This document shows, one piece after another, positions 53,145-62,438 of a DNA stretch of 64,000 nucleotides. The stretch comes from Sphingomonas bacterium (GTDB lineage Bacteria > Pseudomonadota > Alphaproteobacteria > Sphingomonadales > Sphingomonadaceae). Numbering within the stretch: the stretch's first letter is position 1; each line of letters opens with the position of its first letter. The notes beneath the pieces were generated by a model. The model ran no database searches and was not told where the DNA came from. It saw only the letters and a program-made list of their open reading frames with translations. The stretch lies in contig NZ_JAQGKZ010000058.1 in NCBI RefSeq assembly GCF_028289855.1, positions 24,998 through 88,997 on the forward strand. Direction: 5' to 3'. Both the position numbers and the translations under genes were made by a program.

Positions 53145-55516
53145 CAGGCGCGCTCCAGCAAGCGCGGGATCCAGTCGGCCGGGTCGTCGCCCTCGGCGGC
53201 GCGAATCTCGTCGAGCAGCCGCACGGTGCGCTCGCGCCCCGACAGGATCGTCAGCATGTCGCGCTCGCCGGTCAGGTTCAGCCGGACGACGACGCTTTCG
53301 TTGCCGTGCTTGATCAGGAAGCAATGCGCGTCGTCGGGCAGCGTGCGGACGATCTCGTATTCGTGCGGGGTCAGCCCGAACCCGTCGACATAATCGACCG
53401 CGCGCGCCTTGGGATTGGTCATGAAGATCTGCGTCGCGGCTTGTTCGATGATTGCGCTGGCGATCTTCGATTCGAGCGCGTCCTGCGCGCTCTGTGTCGC
53501 GAAACCGACGATGCCGTTGCGTTTGCGGATCGTCTTTTCCCAATCCTTGATGCGGCGCACGAACACTTCGTCATCGAGCGCTTTCCAGCCTTCGTCGACG
53601 ACAATGATCGCCGCCGACCCGTCGAGCCGTTCCTCGACGCGGTGGAACAGGTACATCATCGCCGGCGTGCGCACCGCCGGATCGTCGAGGATCTGTGTCA
53701 TGTCGAACCCGACAGCGTCGGCACTCAGGTCGGTCAAATCGCGCTCGTTGTCGAATAGCCACGCGCGCTCACCGTCGCCCCACCACGGGCGCAGCCGCGA
53801 ATAGAGATCGGCCGCGGTCGGGCGGGATCCGCCGCGGAACAGTTCAGCGAGATGACGAAGACGGCGGTGCTCGGCCGGCTGCTCGAAATTCGCGTCGATC
53901 GCATCCTTGATCTTCGCCGCCTCGTCGATATCGGCGCCGCCCGCCAGCTTGGCGACCCAGTCGATCAGGAACTGGCGGTTGGCGGGATTGTCCTCGAGCT
54001 GGAGCGGGTTGAGCCCCGCCGCGGTGTCGGGGCGCAGCACGTCGTATCGCCCGCCGATCGCGCGGATGAACAGCTCGGCGCCGCGATCCTTGTCGAAGAA
54101 GATGATCCGCGGATGGAACTTGCGCGCCTGCGCGAGCAGGAAGTTGAGCACCACGGTCTTGCCCGACCCTGACGGGCCGATGACGGTGAAATTGCCGAGG
54201 TCGCCCTGGTGGAAGTTGAAATAATACGGCCCGGCGGCGGTGGTTTCGAGCAGGCTGACCGCTTGCCCCCAATGGTTGGCCTCGGGCTTGCCGAGCGCGA
54301 AATTGTGGCTGGAGGCGAACCCGGCGAAATTGCCGGTCGAGATCAGCCCGCGACGGGCGATATATTTGAAGTTTCCCGGGAATTGCGCCCAAAAGGCGGG
54401 TTCGAGCGCGATGTCCTCGCGCACCGCGATGATTCCCAGATCCGCGAGCGTCGCCTGCACTTCGGCGACCCCGGCATCGACCTCTGCCAATGTATTCGCG
54501 TGGACCGCAACGGTCATGTGATGCTCGCCGAACCCGGCGCGGCCGGCGGCGACCTCGTCCTTGGCGCTCGACAGCTCGCCACGCAGGCTGATTGCTTCGT
54601 CCTCGGCCGAGCGCATCCGGCGCAGCGCGAGGTTCATCTTGCCGAGCGCGGCCTGGCGGTCGACGAACCCGAAGCTCTGCGACACGGTCAGTTCGAACGG
54701 CAGCCGGAGCAATTCGTCGAGCATGCCCGGCGCGGTCTGGGCGGGGTAATCCTTGATCGACACCATCCCGGCGAAGCTGCGCTCGGCATGCCCGGCGACG
54801 CCAAGTTCGACCGTCTCCTCGCCGAAGCTGACGCGCCGATAGGGCAGGTACGCGCCGGCATCCTGCATCGGCATCAGCACCGGGCGCATCTCCGCATTGT
54901 AAAGCGCCGATAGGAATTCGAGCGGTTCGGAACACACGCCGGCCTTGGTCTCGTACACTCCGAGCAAGCGCGGCGCATAGCTGCCGAGTTGCGCCATCAC
55001 CGCGTCGCGCGCGGTGTCGAGCTGGTGGAGTTCGTGCGCGACCAGCACGTCGCGGTCTTCACCCGCCGCGCCGAACCAGCCACGCATGCGGTCGGCGATC
55101 CCGACTTGGCCCTGCATGGGACGGCGCACCAGCGTCAGGAAGATGTCGTTGACGTAGAGCTTCCGCGCCGCGAGCCGCGCGCGCCACGCGGCGTCGAGCT
55201 TGGTCGAGAAGTCGTCGGGGAATTTGTCGGTCAGCTCGACATCGGCCTCGCGCCGGATGACGTGATGATAGACCGCGAAGCGCGACGATCCGATCGCCTG
55301 GAGCATCGCGTCGCGCAGCGCCTTGCGGTAATTGATCTCGTCGGTGTCGGCGGTCTCGAACAGCAAGCCGCGCAACTGGATCACCTGCATCAGCAAGCCG
55401 TCGCGCGTTTCCACTGTATGGTCGTCAACGTGCCGCGCGTACGGCAAATGATGCCCCGCCGACTTCTCGCGCGCGACTGCCCGCCGGTCGTCGGTCAGGG
55501 GCGGTAGGAGTTGCAT
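53144..55516 (-). CDS. virB4: Type IV secretion ATPase VirB4
   Basis: A 790-residue VirB4. The N-terminal CagE/TrbE domain (HHLPYARHVDDHTVETRDGLLMQVIQLRG) precedes a RecA-like ATPase domain with P-loop VIGPSGSGKTVVLNFLLAQ near residue 446 and Walker B AAIIVVDEGWKAL. It also has FATQSAQDALESKIASAIIEQAATQIFMTNP. It energises assembly of the secretion channel. Its start lies inside the last codons of virB3 (22-base overlap). Full length. Confidence 0.95.
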   Translation of the reverse strand: MQLLPPLTDDRRAVAREKSAGHHLPYARHVDDHTVETRDGLLMQVIQLRGLLFETADTDEINYRKALRDAMLQAIGSSRFAVYHHVIRREADVELTDKFPDDFSTKLDAAWRARLAARKLYVNDIFLTLVRRPMQGQVGIADRMRGWFGAAGEDRDVLVAHELHQLDTARDAVMAQLGSYAPRLLGVYETKAGVCSEPLEFLSALYNAEMRPVLMPMQDAGAYLPYRRVSFGEETVELGVAGHAERSFAGMVSIKDYPAQTAPGMLDELLRLPFELTVSQSFGFVDRQAALGKMNLALRRMRSAEDEAISLRGELSSAKDEVAAGRAGFGEHHMTVAVHANTLAEVDAGVAEVQATLADLGIIAVREDIALEPAFWAQFPGNFKYIARRGLISTGNFAGFASSHNFALGKPEANHWGQAVSLLETTAAGPYYFNFHQGDLGNFTVIGPSGSGKTVVLNFLLAQARKFHPRIIFFDKDRGAELFIRAIGGRYDVLRPDTAAGLNPLQLEDNPANRQFLIDWVAKLAGGADIDEAAKIKDAIDANFEQPAEHRRLRHLAELFRGGSRPTAADLYSRLRPWWGDGERAWLFDNERDLTDLSADAVGFDMTQILDDPAVRTPAMMYLFHRVEERLDGSAAIIVVDEGWKALDDEVFVRRIKDWEKTIRKRNGIVGFATQSAQDALESKIASAIIEQAATQIFMTNPKARAVDYVDGFGLTPHEYEIVRTLPDDAHCFLIKHGNESVVVRLNLTGERDMLTILSGRERTVRLLDEIRAAEGDDPADWIPRLLERA

Positions 55517-55782
55517 CGCCAGATCGCATGGTTGCGGACGCGCGGACAGCGGCTGGCGCGGGTCAGCCAGAGGTCGAAGAAGCGCGGCTCGCGCACGCAC
55601 AAAACCATTCCGACGAGATGGACGACGACCGCGACGGCCAGCACCCAGATCGAATGGAACACCAGGAACAATTCGGTCGCGATCACGCCGTTGACGACGA
55701 AATAGCTATAGGTGACCCCGGCGAACATCTGCGGACGCGTCAACGCGACGAACAGCGGATCGCGGTCTACGCCACCTGCCAT
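55495..55782 (-). CDS. virB3: Type IV secretion protein VirB3
   Basis: A 95-residue inner-membrane protein with two helices (TYSYFVVNGVIATELFLVF; IWVLAVAVVVHLVGMVLCV), the start DPLFVALTRPQMFAGV and EPRFFDLW, all typical of VirB3/TrbD. It precedes virB4 and overlaps it by 22 bases; in some systems the two are fused. Two bases separate it from virB2. Confidence 0.9.
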   Translation of the reverse strand: MAGGVDRDPLFVALTRPQMFAGVTYSYFVVNGVIATELFLVFHSIWVLAVAVVVHLVGMVLCVREPRFFDLWLTRASRCPRVRNHAIWRCNSYRP

Positions 55783-55785
55783 GAC

Positions 55786-56115
55786 CTAGTTGCCGAGGCC
55801 GGCGGTCGACTGGATGCCGGCAACGATGCTGGCGGCGCCGAACAAGATGAAGCAGCCGATGATGACGGTCGCGCCATAGCGCCAGTTGATCCGCCCGGTC
55901 AGCATCAGGAACCCGACCGAGGCGACCGCGATCACCGCGACGACAGTGGCCACCGTGCCGAGCAAGGTACCCTGCAACCAGCGCACCGCCGATACCAGCA
56001 CACCCGACCCGGCTGGGTCGGACAGCGTGTCCTGCGCATGCGCGACGCTCGCCTGCAACATCGTTACGACGGCGGCGATCAGCGCCGGAACTTTGGACTT
56101 GATGAAACGCAACAC
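55786..56115 (-). CDS. virB2: Type IV secretion major pilin VirB2 (TrbC-like)
   Basis: A 109-residue pre-pilin: a long signal peptide (IKSKVPALIAAVVTMLQASVAHAQ), then two hydrophobic helices separated by a short loop (LLGTVATVVAVIAVASVGFLMLTGRINWRYGATVIIGCFILFGAASIVAGIQS), the VirB2/TrbC layout. It is the first gene of the minus-strand virB run; the promoter should lie in 56116-56292, shared with the divergent KTSC gene. Confidence 0.9.
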   Translation of the reverse strand: MLRFIKSKVPALIAAVVTMLQASVAHAQDTLSDPAGSGVLVSAVRWLQGTLLGTVATVVAVIAVASVGFLMLTGRINWRYGATVIIGCFILFGAASIVAGIQSTAGLGN

Positions 56116-56292
56116 GTTCTAACCCCGCCTAACCTATCAATCGGGAGCGGTTCGCGGACGGCGCGTGTGCGGTATCCGGCGCCCCCAACGCCCGAGTCGC
56201 CGGTGTGCACCAGCGGACACGGGGTTTCAAGCAGAGTCGGGCGCCGACCATCTCCGGATGAAACGCGTGCTTGCTCCGTGCGTTGACTCGCC

Positions 56293-56487
56293 ATGCCCTC
56301 CAGCGTGATCCGATCGTTCGATTACGACCCCGCCGCGCACCGGCTCGACGTCCAGTTCGTGAGCGGGCGGCGCTACGCGTATCTCGACGTACCCGAGCGC
56401 GAGGTTGAGGCGATGCGCCGCGCGACGTCGAAGGGCGGCTTCTTCAACCGCCGGATCCGCGACCGCTATCGCTTCGAGCGCGGGTGA
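56293..56487 (+). CDS. KTSC-domain protein
   Basis: A 64-residue single-domain protein (SSVIRSFDYDPAAHRLDVQFVSGRRYAYLDVPE, then KGGFFNRRIRDRY) that matches the KTSC domain. The conserved K-T-S-C signature is altered to AT-SKGG here. The family is small and its function unknown, perhaps RNA or nucleotide binding. It is followed at once by the DUF72 gene, with which it probably forms an operon. Confidence 0.82.
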   Translation: MPSSVIRSFDYDPAAHRLDVQFVSGRRYAYLDVPEREVEAMRRATSKGGFFNRRIRDRYRFERG

Positions 56488-56501
56488 GGCTATCGTGCGG
56501 C

Positions 56502-57287
56502 ATGGCAGAGATACGAATCGGCATCGGCGGCTGGACCTATGAACCGTGGCGCGGGACCTTCTTTCCCGACAAATGGCCGCACAAGCGCGAACTCGAATAC
56601 GCTTCGCGCCACCTGACCGCGATCGAGGTCAACGGCACCTATTATTCGGGGTTCAAGCCCGCGACCTTCGCAGGCTGGGCCGAAGTCGTGCCAGACGACT
56701 TCGTGTTCACGCTGAAGGCGTCGCGCTTCTGCACCAACCGCAAGGTGCTGGCCGAGGCCGGCGAATCGGTACAGCGCTTCGTGAGCCAGGGTATCGTGGA
56801 ACTGGGCGCCAAGCTCGGGCCGGTCCTTTGGCAGTTCATGGCGACCAAGAAATTCGACCCCGACGATTTCGGCGCATTCCTGAAACTGCTCCCGGCCAAG
56901 GAGGACGGTGTTGCGCTGCGCCATGCGGTCCAGGTGCGGCACGACAGCTTCCACGTTCCAGCCTTCGTCGAGATGTGCCGCGCCGCGAATGTCGCGATCG
57001 TCTATGCCGAATCGCCCGATTATCCCGCGATCGCCGATATCACCGCCGACTTCGTCTATGCCCGACTCGAAAATAGTATCGAAGAGGAGCCGGCCGGATA
57101 TTCCCCCGCCGCGCTCGATCATTGGGCCAAGGTCGCGAAGGGGTGGGCCGCAGGTGAGGCGCCTGCGGGGCTACCCTATTTCGGCGATCCGCCAGCCAGG
57201 ACGCCACGCGACACGTTCGCCTTCTTCATCAGCGGCGCCAAGGTGCGCGCGCCCGCCGCCGCACAAGCGCTGATCGCGCGGGTCTAG
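56502..57287 (+). CDS. DUF72 family protein
   Basis: A 261-residue TIM-barrel-like DUF72 protein: RIGIGGWTYEPWRGTFFPDKWPHKRELEYAS, IEVNGTYYSGFKPATFAGWAEVVPDDFVFTLKASRF, LGPVLWQFMATKKFD, and a late ADFVYARLEN. Function is unknown; a nuclease or metal-dependent role is suspected from the fold. ATG 56502 is used; GTG 56484, overlapping the KTSC stop (GTGA), would add six residues and is nearly as good. Confidence 0.87.
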   Translation: MAEIRIGIGGWTYEPWRGTFFPDKWPHKRELEYASRHLTAIEVNGTYYSGFKPATFAGWAEVVPDDFVFTLKASRFCTNRKVLAEAGESVQRFVSQGIVELGAKLGPVLWQFMATKKFDPDDFGAFLKLLPAKEDGVALRHAVQVRHDSFHVPAFVEMCRAANVAIVYAESPDYPAIADITADFVYARLENSIEEEPAGYSPAALDHWAKVAKGWAAGEAPAGLPYFGDPPARTPRDTFAFFISGAKVRAPAAAQALIARV

Positions 57288-58147
57288 CGGATCGGTGTCA
57301 CGCCGGGTGCGGGCGGTGTCGCGGCGCGGCCCTGAATGGCGGCGGTTTCCAGCGTGATCAGGGCCTTGCGCGCCGCGACATATTGGCGCGCGCCGGTCAT
57401 CCAGCCGGTCGCCTGTGCCGCGCCGGGCAAGCGGTTCACTTCCTCGACTGCCGCCTCGACCTGCCCCTGTGCGAGCATGCGCCGGACGCGCGCAAGCCGC
57501 TCGCTCGGCACCGGCGACGGCGTATTGCGCGGATGGACCACCACCAGGCTGCCAAGCAGCCGCCACACCGCGCCGCCCCAGCCACCGGCACCTGCCGGAC
57601 CGAGCGCGAGCTGCGGACCAATCTGGTCGAGCCCAAGCCGTAAATCCTCGGTCGTTACCGGGTGGTGCGATGCATCGATGATCGTCGCGACTTCGGCGGG
57701 CTGGGTCGCGCCGAAGCGGTCGCGCAATTGCTGTTCGAGATAACCGAGGTCGAGCCCGCGGTCGATCGCGCGGCGCGACACCAAAACGACGAGCAAGGCT
57801 TCCGCGCGCGACGCATTGCCATAGGCGTTGGCCGACGCGGCGGTGATCGCGGCGCCGCGCTGTTCGAGCGCGGCGAGTTGCGCGGACAGGATTTCCTGCC
57901 GCGCCGATAGCGATGCCGGATCGGTCGCGACCGGGGCGGCGACGATGACCTTCGGCGGAGCGGCGGTGACCACTTGCGGTTGCGCCGCGGTTTGCGGCGT
58001 GCCGCGCAGATGGTCGATCGCCCAAAGCGCGAGCAACAGACCGATCAGAAATGTCACCAGCGCGATCCCGGCGGTCGTCGCAAGCGTCAGGCGGCGCGTG
58101 CCGGGCGAGGCCTGAGGCGATATTGGGGGCGGGGCAACGTCGCTCAT
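57284..58147 (-). CDS. Mic60/mitofilin-like membrane protein
   Basis: A 287-residue protein with one N-terminal membrane helix (LATTAGIALVTFLIGLLLALWAI), a proline/alanine linker, a predicted helical region (SARQEILSAQLAALEQRGAAIT) and a C-terminal helical domain (LARVRRMLAQGQVEAAVEEVNRLPGAAQATGWMTGARQYVAARKAL) that resembles the mitofilin signature. Alphaproteobacterial Mic60 homologues shape inner membranes and are encoded beside heme genes, as here after hemD (31 bases). The call rests on topology and context more than sequence. Confidence 0.7.
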   Translation of the reverse strand: MSDVAPPPISPQASPGTRRLTLATTAGIALVTFLIGLLLALWAIDHLRGTPQTAAQPQVVTAAPPKVIVAAPVATDPASLSARQEILSAQLAALEQRGAAITAASANAYGNASRAEALLVVLVSRRAIDRGLDLGYLEQQLRDRFGATQPAEVATIIDASHHPVTTEDLRLGLDQIGPQLALGPAGAGGWGGAVWRLLGSLVVVHPRNTPSPVPSERLARVRRMLAQGQVEAAVEEVNRLPGAAQATGWMTGARQYVAARKALITLETAAIQGRAATPPAPGVTPIR

Positions 58148-58178
58148 GGTGCTCTTATCCGCGCGGGCGCGGGCAGGG

Positions 58179-58844
58179 TCAATCGGCGAGGCCGCGCGTG
58201 AGCGCCACCAACGCGGTATCGTTCGGCGACGAAGCGGCCGAAACTTGTTCCCACCCCGGCCCGGCGGCCTCCGCGACCGCAGGGCTGATCGTGACGAGGC
58301 GGATGGAGGCGCGATGAGGCCCGGCCAGTTCGGCCAACCGGTGTGCCGCCCGGGCGGAATGGAGCAGTACGACTGTGCCGGCGAGGGAATGGATCGCCGC
58401 GGCGTCGATCCTAATCGGATCGCTGGCATAGACCGCGATGGCCTCGGCAATGACGCCACCCACGTGCAATTGCCGCTCGCGCCCCGCCAGCAGCAGCGCG
58501 CGCGAGAAACCGCGCGCAACCAGCGTCGCGGCGAGATCGGCGCCGTCCCCATTCCCTACATGCGCAACGGCCAGCCCGCGCGCTTCGGCGGCGGCAGCGG
58601 TCGCTGGGCCGACGGCAAATACGGGAAGTCCCGCCAGCGCATTCAGTCCGGGACCGGCCAGTCGCGGCGCGTTCGCGCTGGTCAGCACCAAGGCGTCGAA
58701 CCTTGCCGGATCGGGAGCGACCCAATCCAGCGCGTGGACGTCGAATAGCGGCAAGCGGATCGCGGTCAGCCCGGCTGCCTCGACGCGCGTGACAGTTGCC
58801 GCGTTCCCGGGTTCGGGCCGCAGAACCGCGACCGGCCGTGTCAT
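58179..58844 (-). CDS. hemD: Uroporphyrinogen-III synthase
   Basis: HemD closes hydroxymethylbilane to uroporphyrinogen III. The 221-residue protein has the two-lobed HemD layout: [24 protein letters not shown], the hinge [29 protein letters not shown], and the late [10 protein letters not shown] and [14 protein letters not shown]. HemD is poorly conserved, so the call leans on these and on the Mic60-like gene downstream. ATG 58844 is used. The usual hemC upstream is absent; the divergent tsaD starts 55 bases away. Confidence 0.83.
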   Translation of the reverse strand: MTRPVAVLRPEPGNAATVTRVEAAGLTAIRLPLFDVHALDWVAPDPARFDALVLTSANAPRLAGPGLNALAGLPVFAVGPATAAAAEARGLAVAHVGNGDGADLAATLVARGFSRALLLAGRERQLHVGGVIAEAIAVYASDPIRIDAAAIHSLAGTVVLLHSARAAHRLAELAGPHRASIRLVTISPAVAEAAGPGWEQVSAASSPNDTALVALTRGLAD

Positions 58845-58899
58845 GACGTCACTCGCCGCATGGCTTGTGCTACCGGGCGAGGCGCGTAGAGGAAAGAGC

Positions 58900-59925
58900 A
58901 TGCTGATATTGGGCCTGGAATCCTCGTGCGACGAGACCGCGGCAGCGTTGGTCACCGGCGACCGGCGTATCCTGGCGCACAAGCTGGCGGGGCAGGAAGC
59001 GGCGCACGCGCCCTATGGCGGCGTGGTGCCGGAAATCGCGGCGCGCGCGCATGTCGAAGCACTCGAGCCGTTGGTCGCCGCGGCGTTGGCCGAGGCGGGG
59101 GTGACGCTGGCAGATATCGACGCGGTCGCGGCAACCGCGGGCCCCGGGCTTATCGGCGGGGTGATGGTCGGGCTGGTGACCGGCAAGGCGCTCGCGCATG
59201 CGGCGGGCAAGCCCTTGGTCGCGGTCAACCATCTCGAAGGTCACGCGCTCAGCCCACGGCTGGCCGATCCCGACCTGCAATTCCCCTATCTGCTGCTGCT
59301 CGTGTCGGGCGGACATTGCCAGCTGCTGCTGGTTCAGGGCGTCGGCGCGTATCGACGCCTTGCGACGACGATCGACGACGCGGCGGGCGAGGCGTTCGAT
59401 AAGACCGCCAAGATATTGGGCCTCGGCTTCCCCGGCGGTCCTGCGGTCGAGCGCGCCGCCGCCGCGGGGCGGCTGATCGTGCCGTTGCCGCGCCCGTTGT
59501 TCGGATCGTCCGAGCCGCATTTCTCTTTCGCCGGTTTGAAGAGCGCGGTGCTGCGCGCGCATGAGGCGGAGACGTGGTCGAAGGAGGACATTGCCGCGAG
59601 CTTCCAGCAAGCGGCGGTCGACTGCCTGGTCGACCGCACCAGGCGGCAATTGGGTGAGGTGGATGCGACCGCGTTGGTCGTCGCTGGCGGGGTCGCCGCC
59701 AACACGGCGGTACGCGCAGCGCTCGAAGCCTTGGCCAGCGAATACAAACTGCCGTTCAGCGTCCCGCCGCAATGGCTGTGCACCGACAATGCCGCGATGA
59801 TCGCCTGGGCGGGCGCCGAGCGCTTCGCCGCCGGGCTGACCGACCCGCTCGACGTCGCCGCACGCCCGCGCTGGCCGCTCGACCCGGACGCCGAAAAGGT
59901 TCGCGGCGCGGGAGTGAAGGCATGA
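58900..59925 (+). CDS. tsaD: tRNA N6-threonylcarbamoyladenosine synthase subunit TsaD
   Basis: TsaD transfers threonylcarbamoyl to A37 of ANN-decoding tRNAs. The 341-residue ASKHA protein has [16 protein letters not shown], the metal-binding [49 protein letters not shown] and [26 protein letters not shown] precedes ATG 58900, a strong ribosome site. Its stop overlaps gpsA (ATGA). Confidence 0.97.
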   Translation: MLILGLESSCDETAAALVTGDRRILAHKLAGQEAAHAPYGGVVPEIAARAHVEALEPLVAAALAEAGVTLADIDAVAATAGPGLIGGVMVGLVTGKALAHAAGKPLVAVNHLEGHALSPRLADPDLQFPYLLLLVSGGHCQLLLVQGVGAYRRLATTIDDAAGEAFDKTAKILGLGFPGGPAVERAAAAGRLIVPLPRPLFGSSEPHFSFAGLKSAVLRAHEAETWSKEDIAASFQQAAVDCLVDRTRRQLGEVDATALVVAGGVAANTAVRAALEALASEYKLPFSVPPQWLCTDNAAMIAWAGAERFAAGLTDPLDVAARPRWPLDPDAEKVRGAGVKA

Positions 59926-60899
59926 GGATTGGCGTCATCGGCGGCGGGGCGTGGGGTACCGCGCTCGCGCAGGTCGCCGCGCAGGATTGTGAGCCCGTCA
60001 CCCTATGGGCGCGCGAGGCCGAGGTGGTCGCCTCGATCAACGAGCGTCACGTCAACGACCTCTTCCTGTCGAGTGTCCCGCTGTCACCCTCGATCACAGC
60101 AACCGACGACCTAAGCAACCTAGGTGGGTCGGACGCCTTGCTGGTGGTAGCGCCGGCGCAGCATGTCCGCGGTGTGCTGTCGGGCGCCGATTTCGGGCGC
60201 ACACCGCTGGTGCTGTGCGCCAAGGGGATCGAGGCGGGAACGCGATTGCTGGTCGGCGAGGTCGCTCGCGCGGTCCAGCCGAATGCGCCGATCGCTGTGC
60301 TGTCGGGACCGACCTTTGCACATGAGGTCGCGGCGGGATTACCCACTGCGGTAACGCTGGCGTGCGAGGACACCGCGCTCGCCGCCGCGCTGGCCGATCG
60401 GCTCGCGGCGCCGACGTTCCGCACCTATGCCTCGGACGACGTGATCGGTGCGGAGATCGGCGGCGCGGTCAAGAACGTGCTGGCGATCGGCTGCGGCGTG
60501 GTCGAGGGCGCGCGGTTAGGCCAGAATGCGCGCGCCGCGCTGATCGCGCGCGGGTTCGCCGAGATGACGCGATTCGGGCTGGCACGCGGTGCGCGGGCCG
60601 AGACGATGGCCGGGCTGTCGGGGCTCGGCGATCTCGTCCTGACCTGCTCGTCGACCAGCAGCCGCAATTTCTCGCTCGGTGTCGGGCTCGGCGAAGGGCG
60701 ATCGGCCGAGGAATTGCTCTCGGACCGGCGCACGGTGGCCGAAGGCGCGTTTACGGCACCTGTTCTGCGCGAGGCCGCCGCCGAAGCGGGAGTCGATATG
60801 CCGGTGTGCGAGGCCGTTTGCGCGTTGCTTGCGGGCGCCCCGGTCGGCGACGTGATTGGCGCGCTGCTCGCTCGTCCGCTCCGCGAGGAGCGCGGCTAA
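59922..60899 (+). CDS. gpsA: Glycerol-3-phosphate dehydrogenase [NAD(P)+]
   Basis: GpsA reduces dihydroxyacetone phosphate to glycerol 3-phosphate for phospholipid synthesis; plsY at 30336 uses the product. The 325-residue protein has [59 protein letters not shown], the catalytic lysine region [14 protein letters not shown] and [16 protein letters not shown]. Coupled to tsaD. Convergent with the methyltransferase-like genes; stops overlap by four bases. Confidence 0.97.
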   Translation: MRIGVIGGGAWGTALAQVAAQDCEPVTLWAREAEVVASINERHVNDLFLSSVPLSPSITATDDLSNLGGSDALLVVAPAQHVRGVLSGADFGRTPLVLCAKGIEAGTRLLVGEVARAVQPNAPIAVLSGPTFAHEVAAGLPTAVTLACEDTALAAALADRLAAPTFRTYASDDVIGAEIGGAVKNVLAIGCGVVEGARLGQNARAALIARGFAEMTRFGLARGARAETMAGLSGLGDLVLTCSSTSSRNFSLGVGLGEGRSAEELLSDRRTVAEGAFTAPVLREAAAEAGVDMPVCEAVCALLAGAPVGDVIGALLARPLREERG

Positions 60900-61630
60900 G
60901 GTTTCTTGAATTTGAAGATGAACTGGTCGGTCCGGCCGCGGATCGACTTGTCGAACACCGCCTTGGTGCGGTCGTCGCCCGGATTGGCGAGCAGCTTGCT
61001 CTCGCCGACGAAGGCGAACCCCGCTGCCTCGACTTGTTTTTTGACGATCGCGGGGTCGATCCGGTGGAGCGTATCGGTATCGCGCATCCCCGATCCGGCA
61101 GCCGCGGCGTGATCGATGATCAGAAAGATGCCGCCCGGCTTGAGCGCATCGAACGCCAGCGTGTTGAGTACCGCCGGGTCGATATTGCCCATGAATTTGT
61201 CGGGATAATCGTGATAATTTTGCGACGTGAAGACCAGATCGACCGGCTCGGCCGCCTTCAGCTCGGTCGCTGCTTGCGTGCTCGCGCTGACATTGGCGAA
61301 GCCGGGGTCGCGGGTCAGCGCGGCATAGTTCCTGACGTCGGTCGCCGCTTCGTTGGCATAGGGCGCCGCCCAGATGCCGTAGACGTGGCCGCTGGGACCC
61401 ACGATCCGTGCGAACGTCCGCGTCCAATACCCGCCGCCCGGGATCAAATCGATCACCTTGTCGCCTGCCTTCAGCCCTGCAAACGCCGCGATTTCGGGCC
61501 CGTGGCGGCGCGCGTCGGTGGCGGTATCGCGCGCCAAGCTGGTGTCGGGCGCGGCGGTGTTGGCGGTCGGCGCATTACCCGAACAGGCCGCGGTCGTGGC
61601 GAGCAACGCGACCGCGAGGAGCCGCCTCAC
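60896..61630 (-). CDS. Lipoprotein with class I methyltransferase-like fold
   Basis: A 244-residue protein. The N-terminus (RRLLAVALLATTAACSG) has a lipobox ending at a cysteine. The mature part looks like a Rossmann methyltransferase: DKVIDLIPGGGYWTRTFARIVGPSGHVYGIWAAP, VDLVFTSQNYHDYPDKFMG, LKPGGIFLIIDHAAAAG, IVKKQVEAAGFAFVGESKLLANPGDD. The start is GTG 61630, overlapping the stop of its paralogue upstream (GTGA). SAM is not known in the periplasm, so enzymatic activity is uncertain. Confidence 0.78.
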   Translation of the reverse strand: MRRLLAVALLATTAACSGNAPTANTAAPDTSLARDTATDARRHGPEIAAFAGLKAGDKVIDLIPGGGYWTRTFARIVGPSGHVYGIWAAPYANEAATDVRNYAALTRDPGFANVSASTQAATELKAAEPVDLVFTSQNYHDYPDKFMGNIDPAVLNTLAFDALKPGGIFLIIDHAAAAGSGMRDTDTLHRIDPAIVKKQVEAAGFAFVGESKLLANPGDDRTKAVFDKSIRGRTDQFIFKFKKP

Positions 61631-62370
61631 TTGAGCGGCTTGCGGAACTTGTAGACGAACTGGTCGGTCACGCCGCGGATCGCCGGGTCGAATACCTTCA
61701 GCGTGTGGTCGTCCTTGGGATTGGCCAGCACGATCGACTCGCCGATCCATTGAAAGCCCGCCGCCAGCACCTGCTTCTTGACGATCGCCGGATCGATGCG
61801 ATGAAGCGTCTTGGTATCCGCGAGGCCTCTTCCGGCGGGTGCCACGTGATCGACGATCAGATAGATGCCGCCCGGTTTCAGCGCGGCGAAGACCGCCTGA
61901 TTGAACGCGACATAGCCAGCCTCGCCGCCGAAATTGTTGAGGTCGTGATAATTCTGGACGGTCCAGAACAGATCGACGGGCTTCGCTACGGTCGGTAGAT
62001 TGGTGGCCTGGCCATCGGCTGTGACATTGGCGAATTTGCGCGCGGTCAGCGCATCGATGTCGCTCTGATACGATTTCACCGCGACGTGCGGCCACAGCGA
62101 ATAGACGTGGCCCGACGGCCCGACGACGTTGGTGAAGATGCGCGACCAATATCCCTTGCCGGGCAGGTAATCGACCACCGTCTGGCCGGGCTTCACCCCA
62201 GCGAAGGAAAGCACCTCGGCGGCATGGCGCCGAGTATCGTCGCCAGCCTGATCGGCGCGTGCCGGGTCGGCCAGCGCTTTGGTGATTGCGGGCGATATCG
62301 CCGCCTTCGCCACCACCGCAACCGGCACGGCCAACGCCGCCGCCGCGAGCACCATCGTTAGTCCGCGCAT
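61627..62370 (-). CDS. Exported class I methyltransferase-like protein
   Basis: A 247-residue protein with a Sec signal (MVLAAAALAVPVAVVAKA). It is a clear paralogue of the next gene: QTVVDYLPGKGYWSRIFTNVVGPSGHVYSLWP, VDLFWTVQNYHDLNNFGG, LKPGGIYLIVDHVAPAG, RIDPAIVKKQVLAAGFQWIGESIVLANPKDD. The two genes overlap by four bases and arose by tandem duplication. The usual GxGxG SAM loop is D-Y-L-P-G-K-G here. Exported relatives of this fold exist, without known function. Confidence 0.78.
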   Translation of the reverse strand: MRGLTMVLAAAALAVPVAVVAKAAISPAITKALADPARADQAGDDTRRHAAEVLSFAGVKPGQTVVDYLPGKGYWSRIFTNVVGPSGHVYSLWPHVAVKSYQSDIDALTARKFANVTADGQATNLPTVAKPVDLFWTVQNYHDLNNFGGEAGYVAFNQAVFAALKPGGIYLIVDHVAPAGRGLADTKTLHRIDPAIVKKQVLAAGFQWIGESIVLANPKDDHTLKVFDPAIRGVTDQFVYKFRKPLK

Positions 62371-62438
62371 CTCGCTCTCCTGTGGATCGTTACGCCAATG
62401 GTCTGACGCCGCCTCGCGTGATTACAATGACCTTAGCG

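Noticed and set aside
47481..56115. Integrative conjugative element inserted at tRNA-Gly
   Set aside because: No integrase, relaxase or direct repeat of the tRNA 3' end was seen, and base composition does not visibly change.
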